Below are positions 15,934 through 25,373 of a stretch of 64,000 nt of DNA, one piece after another. Below the pieces are notes generated by a model. That model saw only the letters and a program-made list of their open reading frames with translations, searched no databases and was not told the origin of the DNA. The position numbers were made by a program, and so were the translations under genes. Every line of letters starts with the position of its first letter. Within the stretch, counting starts at the first letter, position 1. Origin of the DNA: Pseudofrankia saprophytica (GTDB lineage Bacteria; Actinomycetota; Actinomycetes; Frankiales; Frankiaceae); contig NZ_KI912266.1 in NCBI RefSeq assembly GCF_000235425.2, forward strand, positions 6,501,898 through 6,565,897, in the 5' to 3' direction.

Positions 15934-17934
15934 CTACTCGGCCGAGCGGCGCTGCCGCGGCGAGGCCTTGGCCGCCTTCACCTGCTCCGGGACCACCGGC
16001 TCGGCGGACGAGGCCGACTCGGGCGACGTGCCCGGCTCGCCGGCGAGTGCCGGCTGCCGACGAGCGACCGCCTCGACGACCTTGCGGGCCAGGTCCTGCG
16101 GCGCGAGGCCGACCTCCGCGAGCACCTCGTCGCGCTTGCCCTGGTCGAGGAAGCGCTGGGCGATGCCGAAGTCGCGCAGCGGGATGTCGACGTCGGCGTC
16201 CCGCAGGGCCTGCGCGATGGCCGAGCCGACACCGCCGACCCGGCCGTTGTCCTCGACGGTGACGACCAGGTCGTGCTCGCGGGCGAGCTCGACGATCTCG
16301 GCCGGCACCGGCTTGACCCAGCGCGGGTCGACGACGGTGATCCCGATGCCCTGGCTGGCCACCCGGCGGGCGACCTCCATGCAGGTCGTGGCCATCGCGC
16401 CGACGGAGACCAGCAGCACCTCTCGGTGCCGCGCCACCGCCGGCTCGCGGAACAGGACGTCCACGGTGCCGGCGGTGTCGATCGCCGGCACCTCGGCCGA
16501 GAGGTTGCCCTTCGGGAAGCGGATGACGTTCGGCTTCTCGGTCTCGGCGACCGCCTCGCGCAGCAGGGCGCGCAGCGTCGGCTCGTCGCGCGGCGCGGCG
16601 ATCTCCAGGTCCGGCACGATCTGCATGAGCGACATGTCCCACATGCCGTTGTGCGACGGGCCGTCCTCGCCGGTCACGCCCGCGCGGTCGAGCACGAACG
16701 TCACGGCCTGGCGGTGCAGCGCGACGTCCATGAGGACCTGGTCGAACGCGCGGTTGAGGAAGGTCGCGTAGATGCAGACGACCGGCTTGAGGCCGCCCAT
16801 CGCGAGGCCCGCCGCCGAGGTGGTGGCGTGCTGCTCGGCGATGCCGACGTCGAAGACCCGGTCGGGGAACGCCTTGGAGAACGCGTGCAGGCCGACGGGC
16901 TGCAGCATCGCGGCGGTCAGGGTGACCACATCCGGCCGCTCCGCGCCGATCTGGACGATCTCGTCGGAGAAGACGCCCGTCCAGGACCGGCCCTTCTTCG
17001 CGCCGGTCGGCTTGCCGGTCTTCGGGTCGATGATGCCGACGGCGTGGAACTGGTCGGCCTCGTCCTGCTCGGCGGCCGGGTAGCCGAAGCCCTTGCGGGT
17101 GACGGCGTGCACGATCACCGGGCGGTTGTAGTCCTTGGCGCGGCGCAGCGCCTGCTCCATGGCGGCGTGGTCGTGGCCGTCGACCGGGCCGACGTACTTC
17201 AGGCCGAGGTCCTCGAACATGCCCTGCGGCTGGACGACGTCCTTGATGCCCCGCTTGATGCCGTGCAGCGCGTCGAACAGCGGGGCGCCGACCAGCGGGG
17301 TGCGGCCGAGGACCTGCTTGACGACGTCGAGCACCTGCTCGTACTCGGGCGCCAGGCGCAGCGCGGCCAGGTGGTCGGCGAGGCCGCCGATGGTCGGCGC
17401 GTAGGAGCGGCCGTTGTCGTTGACGACGATGACGACCTTGCGGTCGCCAGCGGCGATGTTGTTGATCGCCTCCCAGCACATGCCGCCCGTGAGCGCGCCG
17501 TCGCCGACGACGGCGACGACGTGGCGGTCCTCGCCACGCAGCGCATAGGCCCGCGACAGACCGTCGGCGTAGGAGAGTGCGGTGGAGGCGTGCGAGTTCT
17601 CGATGATGTCGTGGTCGGACTCGGCCTGGCTGGGGTAGCCGGACATCCCGCCACGCTGGCGCAGGTTCACGAAACCGTCGGCGCGGCCAGTGAGCAGCTT
17701 GTGCACATAGGCCTGATGACCGGTGTCCCAGAGGACCCGGTCAAAGGGCGAGTCGAATACCCGATGAATTGCCACCGTGAGTTCGACTGCGCCCAGGTTC
17801 GGACCGAGGTGGCCACCAGTGCGCGCGACCGCGTGGATCAGGAAATCACGGATCTCCGCGGCCAGGACGGGCAGCTCCTCGGGGTTGAGGCGTTTGACGT
17901 CCTGTGGGCTGTTGATCGTCGGCAGCAGCGGCAC
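15934..17934 (-). CDS. dxs: 1-deoxy-D-xylulose-5-phosphate synthase
   Basis: ThDP enzyme of 666 residues that condenses pyruvate and glyceraldehyde 3-phosphate, the first step of the MEP isoprenoid pathway. Start GTG 17934 ([16 protein letters not shown]) sits 9 nt from GGAGGGA and matches the usual N-terminus; an in-frame GTG at 17943 touches that site and is less likely. Motifs: [14 protein letters not shown], the ThDP/Mg motif [28 protein letters not shown], and the pyrimidine-domain segment [12 protein letters not shown]. Domain order is ThDP-binding, pyrimidine-binding, transketolase C-terminal. The last 40 residues form a Ser/Ala/Pro-rich tail beyond the usual end. A perfect hairpin ends the transcript. 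Confidence 0.97.
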   Translation of the reverse strand: MPLLPTINSPQDVKRLNPEELPVLAAEIRDFLIHAVARTGGHLGPNLGAVELTVAIHRVFDSPFDRVLWDTGHQAYVHKLLTGRADGFVNLRQRGGMSGYPSQAESDHDIIENSHASTALSYADGLSRAYALRGEDRHVVAVVGDGALTGGMCWEAINNIAAGDRKVVIVVNDNGRSYAPTIGGLADHLAALRLAPEYEQVLDVVKQVLGRTPLVGAPLFDALHGIKRGIKDVVQPQGMFEDLGLKYVGPVDGHDHAAMEQALRRAKDYNRPVIVHAVTRKGFGYPAAEQDEADQFHAVGIIDPKTGKPTGAKKGRSWTGVFSDEIVQIGAERPDVVTLTAAMLQPVGLHAFSKAFPDRVFDVGIAEQHATTSAAGLAMGGLKPVVCIYATFLNRAFDQVLMDVALHRQAVTFVLDRAGVTGEDGPSHNGMWDMSLMQIVPDLEIAAPRDEPTLRALLREAVAETEKPNVIRFPKGNLSAEVPAIDTAGTVDVLFREPAVARHREVLLVSVGAMATTCMEVARRVASQGIGITVVDPRWVKPVPAEIVELAREHDLVVTVEDNGRVGGVGSAIAQALRDADVDIPLRDFGIAQRFLDQGKRDEVLAEVGLAPQDLARKVVEAVARRQPALAGEPGTSPESASSAEPVVPEQVKAAKASPRQRRSAE

Positions 17935-18376
17935 GGCGTGCACTCCCTCCCCCGACTGGGGATCGGTCCCGGGGTCCGGGAAAGCCTAGCCTGGCCGGAT
18001 GCCGGCCAAGGGACCGGCACCCGACATGTGAGATCACCATGACCGCGAGTGAATTCGCGCGCTTTGGCGCTAGAATGCACTCCCCAGCGTGGCGACACTC
18101 TGTTGTAACAACAACGCGTCCCGGCACCAGTACTCTCATGAACCTACCGCCGTTCGGTCACCACGCCATGTCGGTCATCCGACCACCCGACGCGGCGGTC
18201 TCCGCCTGCCCCAGACCTCCCAGCAGACCTCCCAGATCACGACCTCCCAGATCGGCTTCGCCGATCCGGCAGGGACCCCGTCCGGCGATCCGGCAGGAAC
18301 CCCGGCTTCGCGATCCGGCAGGGACCCGGCCAGGCGCCGGGACGCCCTCACCCGAGGCCGGGCGCGCCGCTCCCGA
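17935..18376. other. Intergenic region upstream of dxs
   Basis: No gene seen. Contains a 13-bp palindrome TGTTGT-A-ACAACA at 18101-18113, about 170 bp before the dxs start and in an AT-richer patch, which could be a regulator site for dxs, and the 19-bp direct repeats at 18262-18329. Confidence 0.45.
18262..18329 (+). repeat. Three 19-bp direct repeats
   Basis: Copies of CGATCCGGCAGGGACCCCG at 18262-18280, 18286-18304 and 18311-18329 differ at one or two positions and are separated by 5-6 bp, so the period is 24-25 bp. They lie between dxs and the methyltransferase 3' end and are probably non-coding. Confidence 0.8.
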
Positions 18377-20014
18377 TCAACGGTCCGCGGGTTTCCGATC
18401 GGGTGCCGGGACCAGGCGGGCGACGCACTCGACATGCGCGGTCATCGGGAACAGGTCGAAGGCACGGATTCCGTCGACCTGGTAGCCGGCCGACGCCGCG
18501 ACGGCGAGGTCACGCCCGAGCGCGACCGGGTCGCACGCCACGTAGGCGACCGCCCTGGGCCGCAGCGCGAGCAGCGCCGTCAGCACGTCCGTACCGGCGC
18601 CGGTACGCGGCGGGTCCAGCACCGCCACGTCGACGCCGCCCCCACCCGGGCCGCCGGTGGGCCGGGCGCCGCCGACGCAGTGGCGCACGGTCGCCGCCGT
18701 CACCCGCACCGGCCGGACCGAGACCCACGGCAGGTCGGCGAGGCTGCGGGCCGCCGACGTGATCGCCGCCGCGTCGGACTCCAGCGCGATCACCTCACCG
18801 GCCGGGCCGACCGCCTCGGCGAGGAACGCGGCGAACAGGCCGGCGCCCGCGTACAGGTCGAGCGCCCGCTCCCCCGGCCGCGGCTCCAGCGCGGCCAGCA
18901 CCGCGCCGACGAGGGTGCGCGCCGCCGCCGGGTGGACCTGCCAGAAGGCGGACGCGTCCACCCGGAACTCCCGGCCCAACACCCGCTCGACCAGCCCGCC
19001 GCCGTGAGCCGCTCGGCTGACGTCGCGGGCCGTGCCACCAGCGGGGCGAACAGCCACCCGCCCGGAACTCACGCTCGCCGCGACCTCGACCGCCTCCGCC
19101 CCCGGAAAGCGCCGCCCGGCGACGGCCTCCATGACCAGCGGATGCGCGATCCGGCAGTCGGGCGTGGCCACGACCTGGTGCGACCGGTGCATCCGCAGCC
19201 CCACCTCGCCGTCCGCCGTCACGGCGAAACGCATCCGGGAGCGCCAGCCGAGCCCAACGCCTGCCGGCAGCGCCGCCGTGGGGTCTCCCTCGCCTTCCAG
19301 GGCCGGCAGCGGCTCGACCGTGACGGCGAGTCCGGGCACGCCCTTCTCGACGTCCCGCTCGCCGCCGTGGGCGTCGCCGTGGGCCACGTGCGCGGCCAGG
19401 CCCGCGTGGCGGCGCAACGCCTCGACGATCACCTCGGCCTTCAGCCGCCGCTGGGCGGCCAGGGACGCGTGCTGCCAGTCGCAGCCGCCGCAGCCTCCCA
19501 GACCGAGGCGAGTGTCGCCACGTTCGCCCCGTGCTCCTCCCGACGCCTCCGGCCGCGGTGCTCCTTCCAGAGCCGCCGGCCTGAAGGGCCCAGCATGCGG
19601 GCAGGGCGCCTCCACCCGGTCGGGCGAGGGTTCGAGGATCTCGACGGCGTCGGCGCGCCAGTACCGGTCGTGGGAGCGGTCGGTGACGCGGGCGCGCACC
19701 CGCTCACCGGGCAGCGCGTGCCGGACGAACACCACCCGGCCGCCCGCCCGCGCCACGCACGACCCGCCGTGGGCGACCGGGCCCACGTCCAGGTCGACCA
19801 GCTCGCCGCCCTCGTGGTTCTCGTCAGTCGCGTCGCCCTCGTAGTCCTCGTCGGCCCACCGCGCACCCACGCGGTGGCCGCCGCCAGCACCGGCCGGGCC
19901 GGGCATGGCCGCTCCCTGGTCGGCCGGCCCGGGGCTCTCGGCCGGCCCAGGGCTCAGGGACGCGCGAGAACGTTCCTCCTCGCGCCGCCGACGGCCTCCC
20001 GTCTTCGGAGGCAC
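18377..20014 (-). CDS. TrmA/RumA-family RNA (uracil-5-)-methyltransferase
   Basis: SAM-dependent 5-methyluridine methyltransferase of rRNA or tRNA, 545 residues. A TRAM domain (about 50-115, GGELVDLDVGPVAHGGSCVARAGG) binds RNA. Cys residues of the [4Fe-4S] cluster are seen in APCPHAG, in GGCGGCDWQHA and in TPDCRIAHP. The methyltransferase domain has ERALDLYAGAGLFAAFLAEA for SAM, VAVLDPPRTGAG, and the catalytic Cys in YVACDPVALGRD. GTG 20014 overlaps the stop of the permease gene as TAGTG, with GGAGGG 4 nt upstream, so translation is coupled. ATG 19906 is a shorter alternative. Matches Rv2689c in place and type. Target RNA not determinable. Confidence 0.9.
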   Translation of the reverse strand: MPPKTGGRRRREEERSRASLSPGPAESPGPADQGAAMPGPAGAGGGHRVGARWADEDYEGDATDENHEGGELVDLDVGPVAHGGSCVARAGGRVVFVRHALPGERVRARVTDRSHDRYWRADAVEILEPSPDRVEAPCPHAGPFRPAALEGAPRPEASGGARGERGDTRLGLGGCGGCDWQHASLAAQRRLKAEVIVEALRRHAGLAAHVAHGDAHGGERDVEKGVPGLAVTVEPLPALEGEGDPTAALPAGVGLGWRSRMRFAVTADGEVGLRMHRSHQVVATPDCRIAHPLVMEAVAGRRFPGAEAVEVAASVSSGRVAVRPAGGTARDVSRAAHGGGLVERVLGREFRVDASAFWQVHPAAARTLVGAVLAALEPRPGERALDLYAGAGLFAAFLAEAVGPAGEVIALESDAAAITSAARSLADLPWVSVRPVRVTAATVRHCVGGARPTGGPGGGGVDVAVLDPPRTGAGTDVLTALLALRPRAVAYVACDPVALGRDLAVAASAGYQVDGIRAFDLFPMTAHVECVARLVPAPDRKPADR

Positions 20015-22158
20015 TAGCCCTCCGGCCCGTCGCCGCGGCCGGGCAGCGCGGTCGAGCCGGTCGACGGTGACTCCGCGGCGACGGCGGCGGTCGCGACGGC
20101 GACCGGGCCGCGCGGGCCGCGCGGGCCGGCCTGGCCGCGCCGGACGGCGCCCGCGGCCTCCCCCTCCATGCGGCGCTGCGCGTGCGACGACGACTCCAGC
20201 TGCCAGGGCACGCTCGTCACCATCACCCCTGGCTGGAACAGCAGCCTCGCCTTGAGCCGCAGCGCGCTCTGGTTGTGCAGCAGGTGCTCCCACCAGTGGC
20301 CGACGACGTACTCCGGGACGAACACCGCGACGACGTCGCGGGGGCTGTCCTTGCGGATGTCCGCGACGTACTTGAGCACCGGCCCGGTGATCTCCCGGTA
20401 GGGCGAGGCGAGCGTCACCAGGTCGATGGTGATGCCGCGCTCGTGCCACTCCTGGGTCAACCGCTCGGCGTCGGCCGGGTCGACGGCGGCGGTCACCGCG
20501 ACGAGGCTGTGCGGCCTGGTCGCCTTGGCATAGGCGAGCGCCCGCAGCGTCGGCGCGTGGATCTTGCTGACCAGCACGACGCCGTGGACCCGGGACGGCA
20601 GCGTCGGCGGGCCGGGCGGCGGGGTCAGCTCGGTGGCGATCCGGTCGTAGTGCTTGCGCACCGCCCGCATCGCCGCGAAGATCACCGGCATCGCGATGAC
20701 GACGATGTACGCGCCGTGGGTGAACTTCGTCGCCAGCACGAGCACGAGCACGAGGCCGGTCATGCAGGCCCCGAAGAAGTTGATCGTCTGGGAGCGGCGG
20801 ACCTTGCGCCGCCCGCCCGGCGTCGTCGCGAGCACCGAGCCGCCGCGCAGCACCCGCTGCCAGTGGCGCACCATGCCGGTCTGGCTCAGGGTGAACGAGA
20901 CGAACACGCCGACGATGTAGAGCTGGATCAGCCGGGTGGTCTCGGCCTTGAACACGATCACCAGCAGGGTGGCGAAGCCGGCGAGCAGCAGGATCCCGTT
21001 GGAGTAGGCGAGCCGATCGCCGCGGGTGTGCAGCTGGCGCGGCAGGTAGCCGTCGCGGGCGAGGATCGAGCCGAGCACCGGGAAGCCGTTGAACGCGGTG
21101 TTCGCGGCCAGGATCAGGATCAGCGCCGTCACCGCGGCGATGTAGACGAACCCGATCGAGCCGCTGCCGAACACGGCCGCCGCGACCTGGGCGATCACCG
21201 TCGGCTGGTCGCCGTGCGAACCGATGAGGTTCTTCGCGTCCTCGGCGACGTGCACCTTGCTGGCCATCGCGAGCACGGTGACGCCGATGAACATCAGCGC
21301 GGCGATCAGGCCCATCGCCAGCAGCGTCGACGCCGCGTTCTTGCTCTTGGGCGGGCGGAACGCCGGCACACCGTTGCTGATCGCCTCGACGCCGGTCAGC
21401 GCCGTGCAGCCCGACGAGAACGCCCGCAGCGCGAGGAACGCCAGCGCCAGCCCGGAGTAGTGGCTGGTCGCGGCCACCTGGTAGTCGGCACTCTCCGCCC
21501 GCGGCGTGTGCCCGAAGGCCATCTTCACGAACCCGATGGCGATCATGACGAAGATGCCGAGGATGAAGCCGTAGGTAGGGATCGCGAACGCGGTGCCCGA
21601 CTCGCGCACGCCGCGCAGGTTCATCATCGTCAGCACGACGATGAGCACCACCGCGATCAGCACCCTGTGCTGCGCGAGGCTGGTGACCGCGCTCGTCAGG
21701 TTCGCCACGCCGGCGGAGACCGACACGGCGACGGTCAGCACGTAGTCGACCAGCAGGGCGCTGGCGACCGTGAGCCCCGCCGGCCCGCCGATGTTCTCCG
21801 TCGCCACCTCGTAGTCGCCGCCGCCGCTGGGATAGGCGTGCACGGTCTGCCGGTAGGACGCGACGACCGTCAGCATGAGCGCGACGACGACGAGCGCGAT
21901 CCAGGGCGTGAAGTGGTAGAACGCCAGGCCGCCGAGCGAGAGGACCAGCAGGATCTCCTCGGTCGCGTACGACACCGAGGACAGCGCGTCACTGGCGAAC
22001 ACGGGCAGAGCTACCCGCTTCGGCAGCAACGTCTCACCGAGCCGGTCACTTCCGAGGGGGCGGCCGACCCAGATGCGCTTCAGCCGGTCCGTGAGCGCCA
22101 CGCGCAGGATGCTACCGAGCAACCTCGCCGATCTGTCCGGCGTGGCGGATATCGCCAT
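20014..22158 (-). CDS. APC-superfamily permease, KimA-like potassium importer
   Basis: Integral membrane transporter of about 714 residues. The start of the conserved part, SDRLGETLLPKRVALPVFASDALSSVSYATEE, and the unwound helix motifs YPSGGGDYEVA and SSGCTALTGVEAISNGVPAF are those of KimA/YdaO-type APC transporters, which in Bacillus import K+. About 12 membrane helices (60-500) are followed by a cytosolic domain of 190 residues and a Gly/Arg-rich tail. The gene is divergent from two TrkA-type potassium regulators, which supports K+ as substrate; annotation as an amino-acid permease would be by family name only. Start is uncertain: ATG 22209 or a GTG near 22103 are also possible. Coupled to the downstream methyltransferase. 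Confidence 0.82.
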   Translation of the reverse strand: MAISATPDRSARLLGSILRVALTDRLKRIWVGRPLGSDRLGETLLPKRVALPVFASDALSSVSYATEEILLVLSLGGLAFYHFTPWIALVVVALMLTVVASYRQTVHAYPSGGGDYEVATENIGGPAGLTVASALLVDYVLTVAVSVSAGVANLTSAVTSLAQHRVLIAVVLIVVLTMMNLRGVRESGTAFAIPTYGFILGIFVMIAIGFVKMAFGHTPRAESADYQVAATSHYSGLALAFLALRAFSSGCTALTGVEAISNGVPAFRPPKSKNAASTLLAMGLIAALMFIGVTVLAMASKVHVAEDAKNLIGSHGDQPTVIAQVAAAVFGSGSIGFVYIAAVTALILILAANTAFNGFPVLGSILARDGYLPRQLHTRGDRLAYSNGILLLAGFATLLVIVFKAETTRLIQLYIVGVFVSFTLSQTGMVRHWQRVLRGGSVLATTPGGRRKVRRSQTINFFGACMTGLVLVLVLATKFTHGAYIVVIAMPVIFAAMRAVRKHYDRIATELTPPPGPPTLPSRVHGVVLVSKIHAPTLRALAYAKATRPHSLVAVTAAVDPADAERLTQEWHERGITIDLVTLASPYREITGPVLKYVADIRKDSPRDVVAVFVPEYVVGHWWEHLLHNQSALRLKARLLFQPGVMVTSVPWQLESSSHAQRRMEGEAAGAVRRGQAGPRGPRGPVAVATAAVAAESPSTGSTALPGRGDGPEG

Positions 22159-22430
22159 CGCATCCCGAGAGTGCCGGGCCGGCCCCGCACCGACGAGGGC
22201 TCCTGACATGGAGCGCCCGATGATCGTCCGGCGCCGGAAAACCCCAGTGTGACGAGACAATTTCGCCCACCGCGCCCCCTCGCGCCCGTCCGCCGCGGTC
22301 TGCCCGCGGGCCCCCGACGTGTGACCCGCGGCATAGCCCCGAAGCGCACCGGCCGTCGGCTGGCCGCGCGATCGGCGCACGTCACCCGTCCGACGGCCCC
22401 GGTCCGTCGACCCAGGGCATCGGGCCCGGC

Positions 22431-22436
22431 TACGCT
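22431..22436 (+). promoter_or_regulatory. -10 box of a probable leaderless ceoB transcript
   Basis: TACGCT ends 8 nt before the ATG at 22445, so transcription would begin at or next to the start codon. A GTCGAC about 19 bp upstream may serve as a weak -35. There is no ribosome site before ceoB. Confidence 0.5.
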
Positions 22437-22444
22437 CTCGCCCC

Positions 22445-23110
22445 ATGCACGTCGTGATCCTCGGCTGCGGCCGGGTCGGCTCGGCGCTCGCCATCGAGCT
22501 CGAACGTTTCGGGCACAGCGTCGCCGTCATCGACCAGGACCCCCGGGCCTTCCACCGGCTGCCGCCGTCGTTCACCGGCAGCAAGGTCACCGGCGTCGGG
22601 TTCGACCGGGACACCATGATCGAGGCCGGCATCGAGAAGGCCGACGCGTTCGCCTCGGTGTCCAGCGGCGACAACTCGAACATCATCTCCGCCCGGGTGG
22701 CCCGGGAGAACTTCGGCGTCCAGCGGGTCGTCGCCCGGATCTACGACCCGCGCCGCGCCGAGGTCTACGAGCGGCTCGGCATCCCGACCGTGGCCACCGT
22801 GCGCTGGACGCGTGACCAGATGCTCGCCCGGCTGCTGCCCGAGGCCGTCACCCCGGAATGGACCCACCCGTCCGGCGCCGCCCTGATGACCCAGATGACC
22901 CCCGCGAAGGGCTGGGCCGGCCGGCCCGTCAAGGAGATCGAGCTGGCGGCCGGCATCCGCGTCGCCTGCGTGACCAGATACGGCGAAGGCCTCATCCCGG
23001 ACGGGCGCACGATGGTGCAGGACGGCGACATCCTGCACGCCGCCGTGGCCCGCAAGCGCGTCGCCGAGGCCGAGTCGGTCGTGCGCGCCAACCCGCCCAA
23101 GGGGGCCTGA
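22445..23110 (+). CDS. ceoB: TrkA-type potassium uptake regulator (RCK protein), first copy
   Basis: Cytosolic regulator of K+ transport, 221 residues. Rossmann RCK-N domain with the NAD(H)-binding motif VVILGCGRVGSALAIEL and acidic Asp at the end of strand 2 (VAVIDQDP), then an RCK-C (TrkA-C) domain from about residue 140. Such proteins form rings on K+ channels or permeases and gate them in response to nucleotides. The pair with the next gene corresponds to CeoB and CeoC of mycobacteria (Rv2691/Rv2692). Divergently transcribed from the KimA-like permease, its likely partner. Probable leaderless start at ATG 22445. Confidence 0.9.
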   Translation: MHVVILGCGRVGSALAIELERFGHSVAVIDQDPRAFHRLPPSFTGSKVTGVGFDRDTMIEAGIEKADAFASVSSGDNSNIISARVARENFGVQRVVARIYDPRRAEVYERLGIPTVATVRWTRDQMLARLLPEAVTPEWTHPSGAALMTQMTPAKGWAGRPVKEIELAAGIRVACVTRYGEGLIPDGRTMVQDGDILHAAVARKRVAEAESVVRANPPKGA

Positions 23111-23115
23111 GGGTC

Positions 23116-23802
23116 ATGACGCGTCAGGTGGTGACGATCGCCGGTGCCGGCAAGGTCGGCCGGTCGATCGCGAGCGAGCTCCTCGACAACGGCACCGAGG
23201 TACTGCTCATCGAGCGGGACGGCGCCAAGATCCGCCCGGAGGCACTCCCGAAGGCGCGCTGGCTGCAGGCGGACGCCTGCGAGCTGGCGTCGCTGGAGTC
23301 GGCCGGGCTGGAGAACTGCGGGGTCATGGTCGCCGCGACCGGCGATGACAAGGCCAACCTGGTCGTCTCGCTGCTGGCCAAGACCGAGTTCGGCGTGCCC
23401 CGGGTGGTGGCCCGGGTGAACCACCCGAAGAACGAGTGGCTGTTCACGGACAGCTGGGGCGTCGACGTGGCCGTGTCGGCCCCGCGGATGCTGACGGCGC
23501 TCGTCGAGGAGGCGGTCAGCGTCGGCGACCTGGTCCGGCTGATGAAGTTCCGCCAGTCCGACGCGTCGCTGGTCGAGCTCACCCTGCCGGCGGACTCGCC
23601 GGTCGCCGGCCAGACCGTCGGCGAGATCTCGCTGCCGCGCGACTGCGCGCTGGTCGTCATCCTGCGCGGCGGCCAGGCCGTCGTGCCGTCCCCGGACAGC
23701 ACGCTGGAGCCCGGTGACGAGGTGCTGGCCGTCGCCGTCACCACCGACGCGGAAGCCGAGCTCGCCGCCCTCCTCGGCGCGGCGCCGCCCTCCACCTCGT
23801 GA
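23116..23802 (+). CDS. ceoC: TrkA-type potassium uptake regulator (RCK protein), second copy
   Basis: RCK protein of 228 residues, paralogue of the preceding gene and only 5 bp behind it, so both are co-transcribed. NAD-binding motif VTIAGAGKVGRSIASEL and acidic VLLIERD at strand 2; the nucleotide-binding half ends near residue 130, and the RCK-C domain includes SPVAGQTVGEISLPRDCALVVILRGG. The two subunits probably form a mixed octameric gating ring. Which transporter they control is inferred from the adjacent KimA-like permease; no TrkH/TrkG channel gene is present in the window. Confidence 0.9.
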   Translation: MTRQVVTIAGAGKVGRSIASELLDNGTEVLLIERDGAKIRPEALPKARWLQADACELASLESAGLENCGVMVAATGDDKANLVVSLLAKTEFGVPRVVARVNHPKNEWLFTDSWGVDVAVSAPRMLTALVEEAVSVGDLVRLMKFRQSDASLVELTLPADSPVAGQTVGEISLPRDCALVVILRGGQAVVPSPDSTLEPGDEVLAVAVTTDAEAELAALLGAAPPSTS

Positions 23803-23828
23803 CCCCGCGGGCCGTCCCGTGATCCCGC

Positions 23829-23854
23829 GGCCGATGCCGACGTCGGCGTCGGCC
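23829..23854. terminator. Near-perfect palindrome between convergent genes
   Basis: Two 13-base arms (23829-23841 and 23842-23854) pair in 12 of 13 positions without a spacer, filling the 54-bp gap between the ceoC and DUF3159 stops. Likely shared terminator. Confidence 0.5.
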
Positions 23855-23856
23855 GT

Positions 23857-24675
23857 CTAGTCGTCGAGCGGCTTGCGAACAGCGGCCTCGGCGGGGACCG
23901 GCTCGGTGGGGCGCTGCTCCGGCGGCGGCTCGAAGCGCGCCGCCGGGGCCATCCTGCGCACGATCGCCAGCGTCGCGAGCACGGCCAAGCCGAACAGCGG
24001 CAGCCCGAGCGCGAGGTTCGCGGCCGCGAGCCAGCCATCCCGGTCGGCGAGGTAGAGCACTCCCTGCACCGCGAACCGCAGGAAGTACACGATGATCCAG
24101 ACGCCGGTGGCCCAGTTCGCCGCCCGCAGGGTGTCGCGGTGGTTGCGCCAGTCGGAATACCGCTGGTCCAGGCCGGCCATCACGTAGCCGGCAAGCGGCC
24201 GGCGGACGGCGAGCGAGGCGACGCCGACGACGACGGCCCCCGCGTTACGCAGGATGGAGACGAGGAAGTAGTCCTTGCCGCGGCCTGTCCTGGACGCGAC
24301 GTAGCCGGCCACGCCGACGGCGAGCAGCCCGGAGAACGCCTGCTGCTTCGGCTCGCCGCGAACCATCCGCAGGATGAAGATCGCGACGCCGACGACGACG
24401 GCACCGATGATGCCCGAGGTCAGCCCGGCGGCGCTGTTGAGGGCGACGAACGCGATCGTCGGCAGCGAGCTGTCGACGATCCCGCGAGGGCCGCCGATCG
24501 CCTCGCTGAACGAGACCTTGAACTCGGCGCTCGCCGGGCCCCGGCCACCGGCAGCGTCCCGGCCGTCCGGACTCGGGCGGCCGCCCTCCCGGTGAGCGGC
24601 CACGTCGAGCGGCGTTTCCTCGCCGGACGGTGTGGCGTCGGGCGCGTTGTTCCCCCGAGGGGACAGTCCTGGCAT
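23857..24675 (-). CDS. DUF3159 family membrane protein
   Basis: Polytopic membrane protein of 272 residues with about six hydrophobic segments (TIAFVALNSAAGLTSGIIGA, AVVVGVAIFILRMV, LLAVGVAGYVAS and others) after a charged N-terminal region of 55 residues. The family (DUF3159) is confined to actinobacteria and lies beside the OB-fold protein and the Ceo genes in mycobacteria too (Rv2693c). Motif FSEAIGGPRGIVDSSLPT precedes the first helix. The conserved link with potassium genes suggests an ion-related role, but no function is known. C-terminal tail is Pro/Glu-rich. Confidence 0.85.
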   Translation of the reverse strand: MPGLSPRGNNAPDATPSGEETPLDVAAHREGGRPSPDGRDAAGGRGPASAEFKVSFSEAIGGPRGIVDSSLPTIAFVALNSAAGLTSGIIGAVVVGVAIFILRMVRGEPKQQAFSGLLAVGVAGYVASRTGRGKDYFLVSILRNAGAVVVGVASLAVRRPLAGYVMAGLDQRYSDWRNHRDTLRAANWATGVWIIVYFLRFAVQGVLYLADRDGWLAAANLALGLPLFGLAVLATLAIVRRMAPAARFEPPPEQRPTEPVPAEAAVRKPLDD

Positions 24676-24803
24676 CGGGTAGGTCGGCCCACTCTCCTGG
24701 GACGGTCGGCTCCCGCAAGAGTAACCGTCCCGGCGTGGGTCCCCGCCGACGGCGAGGCCGTCACCAGGTGTGGCGGTGGCGGCTCGGCGCCGGCTTCGCT
24801 GGC

Positions 24804-25184
24804 TCAGTGGCTGGCGACCGGGAGCAGCTCGTAGCGGGGATTGAAGATCGTCGCCCGCCGGTCGTCCCGGCTGATCCGGCCGGTCGCCTTCAACGACCGG
24901 CCGGCGTCCAGGCCGGGAATCTGTCTGCGCCCCAGGAACACCAGCGTCACGCAGCCGCTGCCGTCGTACACCTCGACCTCGAGGCTCGGTGCGCCTGACC
25001 GCGTACGCACGGTGACCGACCGGACGGTACCGGCGACGCAGGCTGCCTCATGGTCCTGGCAGCCGCCGATCGGGACCGCGCCCTCGGCGCGGGCCGCCCG
25101 CTGCAGGTCTTCCGCCTCGAGCTCGTCGTCGTCGGCCGTCAGCCGGTGCACCACCTTGCCCCACCAGCCGCCTCGCTCAGCCAC
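24804..25184 (-). CDS. OB-fold nucleic-acid-binding domain protein
   Basis: Small cytosolic protein, 126 residues. After a charged helix (WWGKVVHRLTADDDELEAEDLQ) comes an OB-fold of the RecG/DnaE type: ACVAGTVRSVTVRT, LEVEVYDGSGCVTLVFLGRRQIPGL and SLKATGRIS. Corresponds to Rv2694c in mycobacteria, next to the DUF3159 gene as here. Presumed to bind single-stranded nucleic acid; partner and process unknown. ATG 25184, no strong ribosome site. Confidence 0.85.
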   Translation of the reverse strand: MAERGGWWGKVVHRLTADDDELEAEDLQRAARAEGAVPIGGCQDHEAACVAGTVRSVTVRTRSGAPSLEVEVYDGSGCVTLVFLGRRQIPGLDAGRSLKATGRISRDDRRATIFNPRYELLPVASH

Positions 25185-25373
25185 GACTCCTCCGATCTGA
25201 CCCGCCGATACCAGGCAACGTTTCTCGCCGAGTCAGTGGACATCGGTTTGAAACACCGTTGAAAGGCAGTGTGCCCCGGCAAAGGGGGTCGGGCCGTGGG
25301 TTTTGTGACCTCGGTCTCCGTCCTGTCCGCGCCGGCCTCTCGGTCGGGTCTCGCGCGATGCCTCGTCGCGGTC

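Noticed and set aside
15728..17479. Long second-frame protein inside dxs
   Set aside because: Arg/Gly/Pro-rich shadow frame; dxs in the other frame has all family motifs.
18262..18329. CRISPR-like repeats
   Set aside because: Only three 19-bp copies with 5-6 bp between them; spacing is far too short.
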